Source: Loktanella sp. 5RATIMAR09
GTDB taxonomy: Bacteria; Pseudomonadota; Alphaproteobacteria; Rhodobacterales; Rhodobacteraceae
Assembly: GCF_001419985.1 (NCBI RefSeq)
Contig: NZ_LJAL01000006.1
Span: 124,001 to 188,000 of the forward strand
DNA: 64,000 nt
Direction of reading: 5' to 3'
Shown: piece by piece, positions 17,323-29,931 of the stretch
Numbering within the stretch: the first letter of the stretch is position 1
How the letters are laid out: every line of letters begins with the position of its first letter
Position numbers and translations under genes: made by a program
Notes under the pieces: generated by a model
The model's input: the letters and a program-made list of their open reading frames with translations, nothing else
The model's database searches: none
What the model was told of the DNA's origin: nothing

Positions 17323-18593
17323 CCGCTATTCTCCCGCATCACATGTCCCGCCAGATAGAGCGAACCGCAGATCAGGATCCGTGCGTTGGGCGCATCCTGC
17401 TTGATCGCGACGATTGCCTCTTGGACAGTGTCGGCAATGCGGGCAGGCAAACCAGCCTTTTCCGCCTCTGCGGCTGTGGTTGCTGCAGGCAGTGTGGCTT
17501 TTTCGCCGGGAATTGACAGGGCGGTCAGCGATGCCGCGACACCGGCCAAAGGGCGCAGGTAGCCGCCAATATCCTTGGTGTTCAGCATCCCGCAAATTAA
17601 ATGGGTCGGGCGCGCCGGTTGCGCGCGCAACGTTTCGGCCAGCGCCTGCCCTGCTGCGGGGTTATGCCCGCCATCCAGCCAAAGCTCGGCAGGTGCCGCC
17701 AGTGCGACCAAGGGCCCTTCAGTAAGCTTTTCCATCCGCGCGGGCCAATACGCGCGGGTCACCGCGGCCTCGCAGGCCGCATCATCGCGGCCCAGCGCAC
17801 GCAATGCGGCAATTGCCGCCCCCGCGTTCATCACCTGATGCGGTCCGCGCAGATTTGGCAACGGCAGGTCCAGCAACCCTCGCTCGTCCTGATAGATCAG
17901 CCTGTCGCGCTCGACACTGACATGCCAGTGCTGACCATACGCGAGAAGCGGCGCGCCGAGCGCTGCCGCCTTTGCTTCGATCACATCCATGCTTTCTGCG
18001 TGCTGCGGGCCAACAACGCAGGGCACGCCGCGTTTGATGATCCCTGCCTTTTCGCCAGCAATCGCAGCAAGCGTATCGCCCAGATATTGCTGGTGATCCA
18101 AATCAACGGGCGTGATGATCGTAATCACGGGGTCCGCAACAACGTTGGTTGCATCCAAGCGCCCGCCAAGGCCAACCTCAAGCAAGGTAAAGTCCGCAGG
18201 CGTTTCGGCAAAGGCCAGCAGTGCGGCGACAGTCGTAATCTCGAAATAGGTGATCGGATCGGGGCCGTTGGCGATATAGCAACGATCGAGCACATCCGTC
18301 AGCGCCTCTTCCGTGATCAGCGCTCCGGCCAGCCGGATCCGTTCATGAAAGCGCGCCAGATGCGGCGATGTGTAGGCGTGAACCGTAGAACCGCCAGCCT
18401 CTAATCCCGCACGGATCATCGCCTGCGTCGATCCTTTGCCGTTTGTACCCGCGACATGGATCACAGGGGGCAGGCGGTCTTGCGGATTGTCCACGGCCGC
18501 CAGCAATCGCCAGACGCGGTCCAGGGTCAGATCGATGACCTTGGGGTGCAAAGCCATCATCCGTTCTAGGATCGCGTCAGACGTCTGGCTCAC
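17319..18593 (-). CDS. folC: Bifunctional folylpolyglutamate synthase / dihydrofolate synthase
   Basis: 424 residues, Mur ligase superfamily. Adds glutamate to dihydropteroate and to folates with ATP. Seen: the P-loop [29 protein letters not shown], the metal/ATP region [17 protein letters not shown], and the C-terminal-domain [13 protein letters not shown] 18593 overlaps the accD TGA as GTGA, the usual accD-folC pairing of many bacteria. The next gene overlaps in turn by TTGA. Confidence 0.95.
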   Translation of the reverse strand: MSQTSDAILERMMALHPKVIDLTLDRVWRLLAAVDNPQDRLPPVIHVAGTNGKGSTQAMIRAGLEAGGSTVHAYTSPHLARFHERIRLAGALITEEALTDVLDRCYIANGPDPITYFEITTVAALLAFAETPADFTLLEVGLGGRLDATNVVADPVITIITPVDLDHQQYLGDTLAAIAGEKAGIIKRGVPCVVGPQHAESMDVIEAKAAALGAPLLAYGQHWHVSVERDRLIYQDERGLLDLPLPNLRGPHQVMNAGAAIAALRALGRDDAACEAAVTRAYWPARMEKLTEGPLVALAAPAELWLDGGHNPAAGQALAETLRAQPARPTHLICGMLNTKDIGGYLRPLAGVAASLTALSIPGEKATLPAATTAAEAEKAGLPARIADTVQEAIVAIKQDAPNARILICGSLYLAGHVMRENSG

Positions 18594-19525
18594 TTGGCCG
18601 CTTCTTCCGCAGCAGCGATTTCGTCGGATGCGCCAGACTTGATCTCTGGCGCGGGCAAATCACCTTTCACCGGTGGATCCTGCCGCATCAAAAGGCGTAC
18701 GATGGTCACGAGTTCATCCTTCAATTCGGTCCGCTTGGTCACGCGGTCCAACATCCCGTGGTCGAGCAGATATTCCGCGCGCTGAAACCCTTCAGGCAGC
18801 TTTTCACCGATGGTTTGTTCAATCACCCGCGCACCGGCAAAGCCGATCAACGCATTCGGTTCGGCAATCTGCACATCACCCAGCATCGCATATGACGCGG
18901 TCACGCCACCTGTGGTCGGGTGCGTCAGGACCACGATATAGGGCAGTCCGGCCTCTTTGAGCATCTGCACCGCAATAGTGGTGCGTGGCATTTGCATCAG
19001 GCCAAGAATACCCTCCTGCATCCGCGCGCCTCCAGCGGCCGAAAACAGGATCAACGGGCATTTCAGCGCGATGGCACGTTCTGCTGCCGCGACAATCGCG
19101 TTTCCAACATACATAGACATTGACCCGCCCATGAAGGAAAAATCCTGCACTGCGACGACCACCTGCGTGCGGCCCATGTCACCTTCGGCCACCAGCATCG
19201 CATCTTTCTCGCCGGTTTTCTTGCGGGCTTCTTTGATGCGGTCGGTATAGCGTTTCTGGTCGCGGAAATGCAGCGGGTCAGCTGTGGGTTCAGGCACCGC
19301 AACCTCGACAAAGACACCGCCATCAAAGATCGACCGCAAACGATCACGTGCACCAATCGCCATATGGTGATCGCAGTTGGTACAGACGTTCAGGTTATCC
19401 GCCAACTCGCGGTGAAACAGCATCGTGCCGCAATCATCGCATTTCGTCCAGAGATTGTCCGGCACCTCGCGGCGCGAAAACAGCGAGTTGATGGTGGGAC
19501 GAACGTAGTTGGTAATCCAGTTCAT
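18590..19525 (-). CDS. accD: Acetyl-CoA carboxylase carboxyltransferase subunit beta
   Basis: 311 residues. The N-terminal zinc ribbon CDDC...CTNC is followed by the crotonase-fold carboxyltransferase domain ([42 protein letters not shown]). It forms the alpha2beta2 carboxyltransferase with AccA and makes malonyl-CoA for fatty acids. The ATG at 19525 gives the family N-terminus ([10 protein letters not shown]); an upstream in-frame start at 19585 is rejected. First gene of accD-folC. The tail after about residue 285 is Glu/Ala rich. Confidence 0.96.
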   Translation of the reverse strand: MNWITNYVRPTINSLFSRREVPDNLWTKCDDCGTMLFHRELADNLNVCTNCDHHMAIGARDRLRSIFDGGVFVEVAVPEPTADPLHFRDQKRYTDRIKEARKKTGEKDAMLVAEGDMGRTQVVVAVQDFSFMGGSMSMYVGNAIVAAAERAIALKCPLILFSAAGGARMQEGILGLMQMPRTTIAVQMLKEAGLPYIVVLTHPTTGGVTASYAMLGDVQIAEPNALIGFAGARVIEQTIGEKLPEGFQRAEYLLDHGMLDRVTKRTELKDELVTIVRLLMRQDPPVKGDLPAPEIKSGASDEIAAAEEAAK

Positions 19526-19585
19526 AAGTGCGGCCTTTAAGGTCTGTTCACGACCTGAAATATGACGCCACGTCGCGAAATGCAA

Positions 19586-20494
19586 TCAGCGCCGCAGCGC
19601 AATTCGTGCCGCAAGCCACATGATCAGGACAGTCGTCAGCATCGTCAGCAGCTGAAACAGGATCCACGGCGACAAGAGCGCCTCGATACCGTAAGCATAA
19701 AGTGCTGGATCCTCATAGGGGTAGAGGAAAAGAGCCAGCCCGGATGAGGGCCAGCCCTGCACCCCGACCACCAGCAACGCAAAGACATTATTCGCCATAT
19801 GCAGACCAATCGCAGCACCAAGGTTCCCTGTGCGCGCGGTCAGATCGGCGCAGGCAATGCCGAGCGCGGTCGCCCAGATCGCCCAGATCGTCCCTTCGGC
19901 AGCCCCGTTGCCATTCCAGAAGTGCAGCCCCCCGAACATCACAGAAGGCAGGATCATCCACGCCCAGCGGCTTTCCGAAATACAGGCGCATTGTTGTTGC
20001 AGGTAGCCGCGAAAGATCATCTCTTCGGTGCCCACCTGTATCAGCACCGCCACCAAAGCGAGCGGCACAAGCGCGGCCCAAACCCCGAAATCACGCACTT
20101 CGGCCAGATCGTCCGGGTTGATCCATGGCGGCAGAAACTCGAACACCAAAAGCCAGATCGCGACGGCGGCGCCCACGCGGATCAGGTCGCGCCTGGCCGC
20201 TTTTGCAGGGCCGATCAACGACCAGAACCCGCGACCGTGCAACAGCCGCAACAGCACCAGAAATCCGATGGCAGAAATGCCGAATGAGGCGAACTGCGCC
20301 AGCGTCCCAAAAGCTGTCGTGCCCTCATAGAAGGCATCGACCGCCGCGTCGGTGGGCAGAAACGCCGAAAAGATCGTCGGAGACACCGCGAATACGATCT
20401 CGAAGCAAACGATCATCACAAGGATGCGCCACGTCTCGCGCGCAGCCCAAGCGGGTTTGATAAAACTGCGGTGGGCTTCGTAGGGGTGACGCAT
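19586..20494 (-). CDS. CPBP-family intramembrane metalloprotease (CAAX/Abi type)
   Basis: 302 residues with about eight hydrophobic segments. The signature motifs are present in order: EEMIFRG (EExxxR), FGGLHFWNG (second metal histidine) and GLHMANN (third). Family members are integral-membrane glutamic-type/metal-dependent proteases involved in prenyl-protein processing or bacteriocin self-immunity; the substrate here is unknown. It is divergently oriented from ilvD. Some 60 bases separate it from the accD start. Confidence 0.88.
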   Translation of the reverse strand: MRHPYEAHRSFIKPAWAARETWRILVMIVCFEIVFAVSPTIFSAFLPTDAAVDAFYEGTTAFGTLAQFASFGISAIGFLVLLRLLHGRGFWSLIGPAKAARRDLIRVGAAVAIWLLVFEFLPPWINPDDLAEVRDFGVWAALVPLALVAVLIQVGTEEMIFRGYLQQQCACISESRWAWMILPSVMFGGLHFWNGNGAAEGTIWAIWATALGIACADLTARTGNLGAAIGLHMANNVFALLVVGVQGWPSSGLALFLYPYEDPALYAYGIEALLSPWILFQLLTMLTTVLIMWLAARIALRR

Positions 20495-20601
20495 GGCGTG
20501 ACCCTAGCGCAGTTACCAACCGCCGCAACCGGCTTTGGAGGGCTTGCGCCGGACCTGCCCACTATTTAGACCGTTTCCAAAGCGTTTGTGAGGAGATTGA
20601 A

Positions 20602-22335
20602 ATGCCCAAGGATCAAGTCGACAAGACACACCTGCCCAGCCGCCACGTCACCGAAGGCCCGTCACGCGCGCCGCACCGGTCCTATTTCTACGCGATGGGT
20701 CTTGATGAAGAGGCGATCAAACAGCCTTGGGTCGGTGTTGCGACCTGCTGGAACGAAGCAGCCCCTTGCAATATTTCGCTGAACCGTCAGGCGCAGGCCG
20801 TCAAACTGGGTGTGAAAAAGGGCTATGGCACACCACGCGAATTCACCACGATTACCGTCACCGACGGCATCGCCATGGGCCATGAAGGAATGCGCTCGTC
20901 ACTCGCCTCCCGCGAAGCGATTGCAGACACGGTTGAGCTGACAATGCGCGGCCACTGTTATGACGCGATTGTCGGTCTTGCGGGTTGTGACAAATCCTTG
21001 CCGGGCATGATGATGGCGATGGTGCGCCTGAATACGCCATCGGTCTTTATCTATGGTGGTTCCATCCTGCCGGGCCGTCTGGACGGCAAGGACGTGACCG
21101 TACAGGACGTGTTCGAGGCCGTGGGCAAACATCAGGCGGGCAATATGACTGATGCCGAACTTGAAGTGCTGGAACGCGTGGCCTGTCCATCCGCGGGTGC
21201 CTGTGGTGGCCAGTTTACCGCCAACACCATGGCCTGTGTGTCCGAGGCGATCGGCCTTGCTCTGATGAACTCCTCCGGCGCCCCTGCCCCTTACGAAAGC
21301 CGCGACCAGTATGGTGTGGCCTCGGGTGAAGCGGTGATGAACCTGATCGCCAAGAACATCCGCGCCCGCGACATCGTCACACGCAAGTCGCTGGAAAATG
21401 CCGCCCGTGTCGTCGCCTGCACCGGTGGATCAACCAACGCCGGTCTGCACCTGCCTGCCATCGCCCATGAGGCCGGCATTGATTTCGACCTCATGGATGT
21501 GTGCGAGATTTTCCGCGACACACCCTATTTCGTGAACCTCAAGCCCGGTGGCGATTACGTGGCCAAGGACCTCTATGAGGCAGGCGGCGTTCCGGTGGTT
21601 TTGAAAGAACTGCGCAAAGCGGGTCTGATCCACGAAGACTGTATGACCGCGACAGGCCGCGCGATCGGTGAAGAGCTTGATATGATCAAAGGTGATGCAG
21701 ATGGCACCGTGATCTATCCGGTCGAGAACCCGATTACGCCAACAGGTGGTGTTGTGGGTCTGCAAGGCAACCTTGCCCCCGAGGGTGCGATTGTAAAAGT
21801 GGCGGGCATGGCCAGCGACGAGCAGGTCTTTACCGGCCCTGCACGTGTCTTCGAGAGTGAAGAAGAGGCGTTTGCCGCTGTCAAAGCCCGCGAATACGAG
21901 GAAGGCGAAGTCATCGTCATCCGCAACGAAGGCCCCGCTGGCGGCCCCGGTATGCGCGAAATGCTGGCGACCACCGCCGCCCTGTCCGGTCAGGGCATGG
22001 GCAAGAAGGTCGCACTGATCACCGACGGCCGTTTCTCAGGTGCGACACGCGGGTTTTGTGTGGGTCACGTAGGGCCAGAGGCTGCACATGGCGGGCCGAT
22101 CGGTTTGCTGGTCAATGGTGACGTGATCACCATCAATGCGGTGACAGGTGAGTTGAGCGTGGATCTGAGCGATGAAGAGCTCGCGACACGCAAGGCGAAT
22201 TGGAAAGGCCCCAAAGAGACGATCTATGCTTCTGGCGCGCTGTGGAAATATGCGCAGCTTGTGGGCGGGGCGCGTTTGGGGGCAGTTACGCATCCCGGTG
22301 CGAAGGCCGAAAAACACATCTACATGGATCTGTAA
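20602..22335 (+). CDS. ilvD: Dihydroxy-acid dehydratase
   Basis: 577 residues. Dehydrates dihydroxy acids to 2-keto acids in valine, leucine and isoleucine synthesis using an Fe-S cluster. Seen: the three cluster cysteine contexts [18 protein letters not shown] and [16 protein letters not shown], plus GRFSGATRG and [11 protein letters not shown] near the C-terminus. A strong ribosome site (AGGAGAT) precedes ATG 20602. A small lipoprotein gene begins 4 bases after the stop, suggesting co-transcription. Confidence 0.96.
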   Translation: MPKDQVDKTHLPSRHVTEGPSRAPHRSYFYAMGLDEEAIKQPWVGVATCWNEAAPCNISLNRQAQAVKLGVKKGYGTPREFTTITVTDGIAMGHEGMRSSLASREAIADTVELTMRGHCYDAIVGLAGCDKSLPGMMMAMVRLNTPSVFIYGGSILPGRLDGKDVTVQDVFEAVGKHQAGNMTDAELEVLERVACPSAGACGGQFTANTMACVSEAIGLALMNSSGAPAPYESRDQYGVASGEAVMNLIAKNIRARDIVTRKSLENAARVVACTGGSTNAGLHLPAIAHEAGIDFDLMDVCEIFRDTPYFVNLKPGGDYVAKDLYEAGGVPVVLKELRKAGLIHEDCMTATGRAIGEELDMIKGDADGTVIYPVENPITPTGGVVGLQGNLAPEGAIVKVAGMASDEQVFTGPARVFESEEEAFAAVKAREYEEGEVIVIRNEGPAGGPGMREMLATTAALSGQGMGKKVALITDGRFSGATRGFCVGHVGPEAAHGGPIGLLVNGDVITINAVTGELSVDLSDEELATRKANWKGPKETIYASGALWKYAQLVGGARLGAVTHPGAKAEKHIYMDL

Positions 22336-22339
22336 CGGC

Positions 22340-22951
22340 ATGATCCGTGCCACTTGCGTAGTTTTCGGGGTGCTGGCTATGACGGCCTGCACTCCGATGG
22401 ATCAGGTGACACGGTCTGTTTCGCTTGGTCAGGGCGCTGTGATTGCGACCGCGCCCGCAGGTTATTGTGTTGACCCCGGATCGAGCCAGCTGAACAATGA
22501 TTTTGCGATGTTGGTATCCTGCGCCACATTGGGCCATGGCGTTGCCGCGCCCGATATCGTCGGCATCGCAACCATACAGGTAGGCCCCCCCGACAGCGGG
22601 CGCATTGCCACAGACGAAATCGGCCTGCGGGATTTCCTGATTACGGATGACGGTGTCCGCCTTCTGACGAAAGCGAACAATCCCGGTGCAGTCAATGTTC
22701 TGTCCACCCAAGCTTTCAACGATCAGGTCATGATCCACTTCACCGATCAGGGGCCACCACCGCTGGACGGTCTGCAACAGGAAGAATGGCGCGCCTTTGC
22801 CAATATGAACGGGCGACTGGTCACAATCGGCGTACGCGGGTTGGCGGCATCACCACTTCAGGACGGGCCGGGGGCGACGTTGCTCAAACAGATCCTTGCG
22901 GGTGTAACAGCGCCACCAGCGGCGGCGACGGACAGCCCAGCCGAAACCTGA
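22340..22951 (+). CDS. Putative lipoprotein, unknown function
   Basis: 203 residues. A short signal peptide ends at VLAMTAC, a near-consensus lipobox with Cys17. The mature region contains two further cysteines (GYCVDPGS and LVSCATLG), an alpha/beta-like body and a Pro/Ala-rich end. ATG 22340 lies 4 bases after the ilvD stop, so it is probably translated from the same message. No family recognised. A role in branched-chain synthesis is not implied by the sequence; placement may be incidental. Confidence 0.72.
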   Translation: MIRATCVVFGVLAMTACTPMDQVTRSVSLGQGAVIATAPAGYCVDPGSSQLNNDFAMLVSCATLGHGVAAPDIVGIATIQVGPPDSGRIATDEIGLRDFLITDDGVRLLTKANNPGAVNVLSTQAFNDQVMIHFTDQGPPPLDGLQQEEWRAFANMNGRLVTIGVRGLAASPLQDGPGATLLKQILAGVTAPPAAATDSPAET

Positions 22952-23013
22952 GCGGTTTTCATAACCTGTTTTGTTTGGCAAACTTGTCCCTCTTAAGGAA
23001 GAAGACTGCGCAT

Positions 23014-23787
23014 ATGCCATTTCCACTGCAAGGCCGCATCACAAGGATCCTGCAACGCCGCAGCATTGCGCGGTGGCGAAAGGCGACCGCAGATGTCGGG
23101 GCGACCGACCTTGCGACACTGGATCAGACGAATGAAGCGGCCAAGAAACTGCTTCGCCATATTCAGGCCTTTCGCTTTGCCGCCGATAGCAGGCTTGCCC
23201 TGCCACGCATCGGGTCCAATATCTTCCCCCAGCCATCTGGGACCGACTGGGCATGGCGGCCAAAACCATGGCGGGCCGCAGCCGATATACCAGGGCATGC
23301 GCCTGCCCTGTCCAAGATGGCAATCACAAATGAGCTGGCGATCTTTCACGACTGCCCGCGCGGCGAAATCATTCTCCGGCAGGTCCGCAACACCCAGGAC
23401 ACCGATCTTGCGCCATTCGGGATTGTGCTTGAAACCTTTCATTTTAAGGGGAGCTATCTGTCGCTTGTGATCGAGGTTCCCGAAGAATCCTGTGAAGGGC
23501 TACGCAAGCGCCATCTGATCCGTTTGTCCGCGGTAATCACGCGGGAGAAGCCAACCGCGATCTACGCGCGACTGAACGTCAAGAACGGTCCGAACACCGA
23601 ACAGGTGTTGCTGACCTTGCCGGACGATGCACCGGAAACAATGGTCGAATTCGACCTCGCCTATAGCGGCCTGAATGAACGGCGGGCTGAACGGATGTGG
23701 ATTGATCTGATGATTGAGCGCCCCGCGATGAACAAACTGACCATTCGCGATCTGACACTCAGCCGTTATCCACGCGCTGAAATATAA
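23014..23787 (+). CDS. Conserved roseobacter protein (DUF6478-like), unknown
   Basis: 257 residues. It resembles, from memory, a Rhodobacteraceae-restricted family called DUF6478. Basic N-terminus (RITRILQRRSIARWRKA), then an all-beta middle with GSNIFPQPSGTDWAWRP, IFHDCPRGEIILRQ and a lectin- or carbohydrate-module-like stretch (KGSYLSLVIEVPE). ATG 23014 has TAAGGAAGAAG upstream. A larger frame from 22786 runs inside the lipoprotein gene and is rejected. The next gene follows by 12 bases, forming a pair. Confidence 0.78.
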   Translation: MPFPLQGRITRILQRRSIARWRKATADVGATDLATLDQTNEAAKKLLRHIQAFRFAADSRLALPRIGSNIFPQPSGTDWAWRPKPWRAAADIPGHAPALSKMAITNELAIFHDCPRGEIILRQVRNTQDTDLAPFGIVLETFHFKGSYLSLVIEVPEESCEGLRKRHLIRLSAVITREKPTAIYARLNVKNGPNTEQVLLTLPDDAPETMVEFDLAYSGLNERRAERMWIDLMIERPAMNKLTIRDLTLSRYPRAEI

Positions 23788-23799
23788 GGAAACATCCCT

Positions 23800-24165
23800 A
23801 TGGCCACTGCGCATTTCATCAACACGCGGATCAAAGCAGGTGTTTGGCACGGCGACCTGACGGGTGCCGGACAAGAACAACCCCTTTTGCAGGTCACCCA
23901 TTTGGGGCAGGCTTTAGGGGAGGTGAATTACACTTATGACGCGGCCCACGACATCTGGCATGTCGCGATCCCGATCCCGACAGCATTCATCGCAGATGGG
24001 GTGCAGACCTTTGTGATTGCCGATCAAACCGGCACCACATTGGACAGCTTCACGCTTATCGCAGGCACGCCGCTTGCCGAAGACCTGCGCGCAGAGATTT
24101 CGAGCTTACGTGGAGAATTGGAAGTCCTGAAAACCGCATTTCGCGCGCATTGCGGCGAAAACTGA
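23800..24165 (+). CDS. Conserved hypothetical protein paired with DUF6478-like gene
   Basis: 121 residues, no family recognised. Two beta-rich parts (INTRIKAGVWHGDL and QPLLQVTHLGQALGEV) lead to an Ile/Thr-rich middle and a C-terminal amphipathic helix (EDLRAEISSLRGELEVLKTA) that could form a coiled coil. It starts 12 bases after the upstream gene, with AAGGAAAC before the ATG. The pair likely acts together. Function unknown. Confidence 0.7.
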   Translation: MATAHFINTRIKAGVWHGDLTGAGQEQPLLQVTHLGQALGEVNYTYDAAHDIWHVAIPIPTAFIADGVQTFVIADQTGTTLDSFTLIAGTPLAEDLRAEISSLRGELEVLKTAFRAHCGEN

Positions 24166-24294
24166 TGTGACCGTACGTCACACACGGCATATCGGATCAA
24201 AACAATACATTTCATAAACTCATTGTCAGAATGACAACCAGTGCGCCTCTCGCCCCGTAACAAGTTCGTTAACAGGGAACGAAAGGAACACCCA

Positions 24295-24786
24295 ATGAAC
24301 CGTCGCTTTGCAATCAAATCTACCATTCTCGCCGCTGGCGTTGCTGTTGCAGCAGCTTGTGCGCCCATGATGGAGAGCGAGCCTGATATCGTTGATATCG
24401 CCGCGTCCAACGGCAACTTCAACACACTAGTCGCCGCTGTTACCGCTGCCGGTCTGGTAGACACATTGAAGGGCGAGGGTCCATTCACTGTCTTCGCACC
24501 GACAGACGCAGCTTTTGCCGCACTGCCAGCAGGCACAGTCGAAACACTGCTGATGCCCGAGAACAAGGACCAGCTGACCGCGATCCTGACATATCACGTT
24601 GTCCCTGGTGCCGTAACTTCTGATCAACTGGCGGGTCAGCGCTTGAGCGTTGCCACTGTCAACGGCGAAGACGTCCACATCGACGGCCGCAACGGCGTAA
24701 CCGTTGAGAACGCGACAGTGACAACAGCAGACATTATCGCGTCAAATGGCGTGATCCATGTCATCGACGCGGTACTGCTGCCATAA
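24295..24786 (+). CDS. Fasciclin (FAS1) domain lipoprotein
   Basis: 163 residues. A signal peptide with a lipobox-like AAAC precedes a single FAS1 domain: [21 protein letters not shown], then [28 protein letters not shown] and [14 protein letters not shown] at the end. FAS1 proteins are extracytoplasmic adhesion or matrix proteins. ATG 24295 is preferred because it gives the signal peptide; an upstream in-frame start at 24241 does not. About 270 bases without a gene follow. Confidence 0.9.
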   Translation: MNRRFAIKSTILAAGVAVAAACAPMMESEPDIVDIAASNGNFNTLVAAVTAAGLVDTLKGEGPFTVFAPTDAAFAALPAGTVETLLMPENKDQLTAILTYHVVPGAVTSDQLAGQRLSVATVNGEDVHIDGRNGVTVENATVTTADIIASNGVIHVIDAVLLP

Positions 24787-25054
24787 GGCATAGCACTCAC
24801 CCGACCGCGCCTTCTCCCCCGATGTTGCGGTTGGGTTGCCCTCAGGGCACCACGCGGCCCCATCGCTTGATAGCGGTGGGGTTATTGGTTGCGAGAACCT
24901 GTTCTTCGCGCGACTGCACTGGTCAGGCGGGCACCGCGATGCCGCTCGAGACCTTCGCAATCAGTCAACCCGGTGATGCGGCAGGTTTGGACATAACGAC
25001 GCGCGCGCAAATAATGTTGTGTAAACGTCGTTCGCACAGCATCCTCTCGGCGGA

Positions 25055-25825
25055 ATGCTTTTGGGGGATAAAGCTATCAAAATCATGGGCGCGTTGGGAG
25101 AGGTCATTCGGGGCGGATACGCGTCTGCATTGTGGATATCGGGCTTATCCTTCACCAGTTTGCGCATCGTCCTGACCGCCAGGACCCCCGATGCCGCACG
25201 TCTGCTGATCGCCGCACACTCGCGCCGGTTTCTGGACATCTGTCAGATCAAAGTCACCATCAGTGGCACGCCACCGAAGGCCGGATCAGGCTGTGTCTTG
25301 TGCCATAACGAAGCGTCTTTTGCCGATGTCGCGGCCTATCTTGCGGTCATGTGGCCGCATGTTGATCGCGCAGCAGGCGCCGATTTATACGCAATATTTC
25401 CGTTCATGCGCGCCGCAACCCGCAAGGCGGCGATTGAGCTTGTGCCGCGCGGCAACCGTGCGGGGACAGAGCGACTGATCGGGAAGGCGGTGCAGGCCGT
25501 GAAGTCGGGCGAACGCCTCGGATGGGGAGGCGAAGGCCGGATATCGGGTCAGGACGGTGTGGCAAGGTTCAAGGTCGGTGCCAGTCTGGTCGCCATAAGA
25601 TCACAAGCGCCCATCATACCTGTGATGATTTACGGCGGGCACCGTTTACTGCCACTCGGGTCGGTCCGCGCGCGACCGGGGGAAATCCACATCCGTTTCG
25701 GCGCGCCCATCTCGACCACGGGTCTTGATGAAACTGACGCACGCGATCTGGCCGATAAAACGCAGGCGGCCACGGCGGAAATGTATGCGGATTTCAAAAC
25801 AAAAGACGAGTGGACGCCCCCCTAG
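25055..25825 (+). CDS. Lysophospholipid acyltransferase-family protein with altered catalytic motif
   Basis: 256 residues, PlsC/LPLAT fold. Acyltransferases of this family normally use NHxxxxD. Here the aligned stretch is N85-E86-A-S-F-A-D91, so the catalytic His is replaced by Glu; a His (H84) lies two residues before it. The glycerophosphate-binding motif is kept as GGEGRISGQDG near 159-169. N-terminal hydrophobic stretch. Likely a variant or non-catalytic acyltransferase in membrane lipid remodelling. ATG 25055 has no clear ribosome site; an internal ATG at 25085 is possible. Confidence 0.7.
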   Translation: MLLGDKAIKIMGALGEVIRGGYASALWISGLSFTSLRIVLTARTPDAARLLIAAHSRRFLDICQIKVTISGTPPKAGSGCVLCHNEASFADVAAYLAVMWPHVDRAAGADLYAIFPFMRAATRKAAIELVPRGNRAGTERLIGKAVQAVKSGERLGWGGEGRISGQDGVARFKVGASLVAIRSQAPIIPVMIYGGHRLLPLGSVRARPGEIHIRFGAPISTTGLDETDARDLADKTQAATAEMYADFKTKDEWTPP

Positions 25826-25832
25826 ACTTCGG

Positions 25833-26675
25833 TCATCCGTCCCCGCCCAGTTCATCCCAGATCTCGCGCACCCATGCCATGATCCGCTGCGCCTCTTCCC
25901 AGCGGTTCGACATCTCGCGGCCATCCGGTCCGGTCATGGCGTATTCGGGCGGCCCCAATTCGCACACAAAGATACAGTCACCCGACGCGTTCCGCGCACG
26001 CCAGTCGGCCAAGCCTTCGCGCCACCAGTCCTTGAAAAGCTCCACCCACTTCTGATGCTGCGGGAAATCCAGTTGCAACTGGATCTGCTGACGCGAGGCC
26101 ACGCGCCCTTGGAAGCTGTCTGACCTTTTCAGGATGCGGCTCATCAGGCCAAGGTCATGATCGGACAGTGGAAACCAGAATTCGCGGTCCACCACATAAT
26201 GCGACAGGTCGGCACAGATGCGCATATCGGGGATACGATCAAGCAGTTGTAGCGTTGTATAAAGGTCGTTCGTGATACAGTTGCGGTGCGTCTCGAACTG
26301 CACCGGCACCCCGATCCGGTCGGCCATACGCATCCACGCCTCGATCACTGGCACCATGTCATCGAGCGCGACGGGCATGACCTGTCCGATCACGTCAACA
26401 AAAGGCGCGCCGAAATCGGCCGCCATATGCAGCGTGTCTTCAAGACTTTCGATCGTTTTCGGGAAAGCCACGATCAGCGGCGTGAGGCTATTCGCCTCCA
26501 TATGTGGCCGCACGGCATGGGCTACCGCCACATCAGAGGCACCCAGATCAATCGCCATACCGTCGAATCCGGCGGTAGCAACCATTTCGCACACCTGATC
26601 ATAGGGCAGTTTTATGCCGCTTTGGTCATGCGGCTGCATGGCCCAGAGCGAGGTGTAAACCTTCAGTTGCCGCAT
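25833..26675 (-). CDS. Sugar phosphate isomerase/epimerase family TIM-barrel protein
   Basis: 280 residues of the xylose-isomerase-like TIM barrel. Seen: GFDGMAIDLG near 37-45, HMAADFGAPFVDVIG, the metal-ligand strand VQFETHRN and a DLSHYVV metal site. Enzymes of this fold isomerise or epimerise sugars and related hydroxy acids; the substrate cannot be deduced. It converges on the acyltransferase gene, with 7 bases between their stops. A palindromic repeat region follows its start side (26682-26758). Confidence 0.83.
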   Translation of the reverse strand: MRQLKVYTSLWAMQPHDQSGIKLPYDQVCEMVATAGFDGMAIDLGASDVAVAHAVRPHMEANSLTPLIVAFPKTIESLEDTLHMAADFGAPFVDVIGQVMPVALDDMVPVIEAWMRMADRIGVPVQFETHRNCITNDLYTTLQLLDRIPDMRICADLSHYVVDREFWFPLSDHDLGLMSRILKRSDSFQGRVASRQQIQLQLDFPQHQKWVELFKDWWREGLADWRARNASGDCIFVCELGPPEYAMTGPDGREMSNRWEEAQRIMAWVREIWDELGGDG

Positions 26676-26681
26676 GTCGCC

Positions 26682-26758
26682 ACGCAGTCCCGGACCCGAT
26701 CCGGGACCTCTGTCGCGACCTCAGCCAAGAGGCCCCGGGTCAAACCCGGGGCTGCGTC
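26682..26758. repeat. Nested palindromic intergenic repeat
   Basis: Two inverted repeats sit between the isomerase and desaturase genes: gtcccgga/tccgggac (26687-26694, 26700-26707) and gccccgggt/acccggggc (26732-26740, 26744-26752). Their outer flanks, acgcagtcccgg (26682-26693) and ccggggctgcgt (26747-26758), also pair with one mismatch, giving a cruciform-like structure. From memory, similar units recur between genes in Rhodobacterales. No T-run follows, so it is not a simple terminator. Confidence 0.75.
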
Positions 26759-26766
26759 ACGCCGCT

Positions 26767-27753
26767 TCATTCCGCTGGCATCCGCGTGACACGGCCACCA
26801 CTGCGGGGGATGATCCAGACTTCATCCATCGGGTACCCGCTTTCGTCTTTGGCCATCAGTTTGCCAATCACCTCGACCTGAAATTCCAGCCAACCCATGC
26901 GGTGGACCTCGCCTGCCTTTTCCTCAATCCGGTCGTTCAATGTCCGCAACTTCCAGAAAGGAACGGCGGGAAACGTATGATGCGCAGTATGATAGGGCAT
27001 CTGCCAGCACAGCCAGCGTTGCAGCGCATTTGCACGGGTAGAACGGGTGTTTTCCATGATGTCGTTTTCATGGCTGAGCCCCAGATGCTCGATGGTATTC
27101 TGCAACTGGTGAATGGGCTTGGTCAGCACCATCGGGATGATCCAGAAGGTCAGCGCAGCCCAAGAACCCACTGCGACAGAGGCGAATGCGATGAGACCAT
27201 AGCCTGCAAGATGCAGGCGGCTTTCACGGATGACTTTGGCCTCTTCCTCGGCGCGGATATAGGGCTCGATAATGATCCCGCGCGCACGACGGACCATGCC
27301 AAAGACGCGATTACGCCAATAGGTGATCCCGCTGAGCCAAAGCAGATATGTGGTCAGCCTGTATGGTTCGCGCACCAGTTCGCCGTCACGCTCCCAGTCT
27401 TGGGTGTGCTGGTGATGGGCAAAATGCATGATCTGGTCGAAATCGCGCGGGAACAGCTGTATGAAGCCGATGATCCGGCCAAAGACCTCGTTCAGTTTGC
27501 GGGTCTTGAACACGGTCGCGTGAGAAAGTTCATGCTGGGCGGCATAAAGGAAATTCAGCAACACACCCAAGGCCAGCCCCGTCACCCAAACCCAGCCCGT
27601 GCCCATCGCCTGCGCATGGAGCAGCGCGACCACCACGATTGACCCGACGTGGCTCACCATTTGCAGCCCACCCTGCAGGTCGGACCGTTCGGACAATTGC
27701 CGCAGTTCGGTTGGCGTCAACAGTTTCCGGCGGGAAAAGCTGGCTTCCATCAT
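26767..27753 (-). CDS. Membrane fatty acid desaturase
   Basis: 328 residues with about four transmembrane segments. The three histidine boxes of membrane-bound di-iron desaturases are present: HELSH, HFAHHQH and HTAHH. It introduces a double bond into an acyl chain or a related substrate with O2 and a ferredoxin or cytochrome donor. The N-terminus is cytoplasmic. The substrate could be a fatty acyl lipid or a carotenoid-like compound. The start is ATG 27753 (an in-frame ATG lies 3 bases on). No partner redox gene is adjacent. Confidence 0.9.
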   Translation of the reverse strand: MMEASFSRRKLLTPTELRQLSERSDLQGGLQMVSHVGSIVVVALLHAQAMGTGWVWVTGLALGVLLNFLYAAQHELSHATVFKTRKLNEVFGRIIGFIQLFPRDFDQIMHFAHHQHTQDWERDGELVREPYRLTTYLLWLSGITYWRNRVFGMVRRARGIIIEPYIRAEEEAKVIRESRLHLAGYGLIAFASVAVGSWAALTFWIIPMVLTKPIHQLQNTIEHLGLSHENDIMENTRSTRANALQRWLCWQMPYHTAHHTFPAVPFWKLRTLNDRIEEKAGEVHRMGWLEFQVEVIGKLMAKDESGYPMDEVWIIPRSGGRVTRMPAE

Positions 27754-27792
27754 GCACCCCTTTCGTTATTTCACCCCAGACTAACGAAATAG

Positions 27793-29931
<2,139 letters not shown>

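Noticed and set aside
24822..25175. Possible small gene between the fasciclin gene and the acyltransferase
   Set aside because: Odd composition, no family or ribosome signal, and it overlaps the acyltransferase start in another frame.
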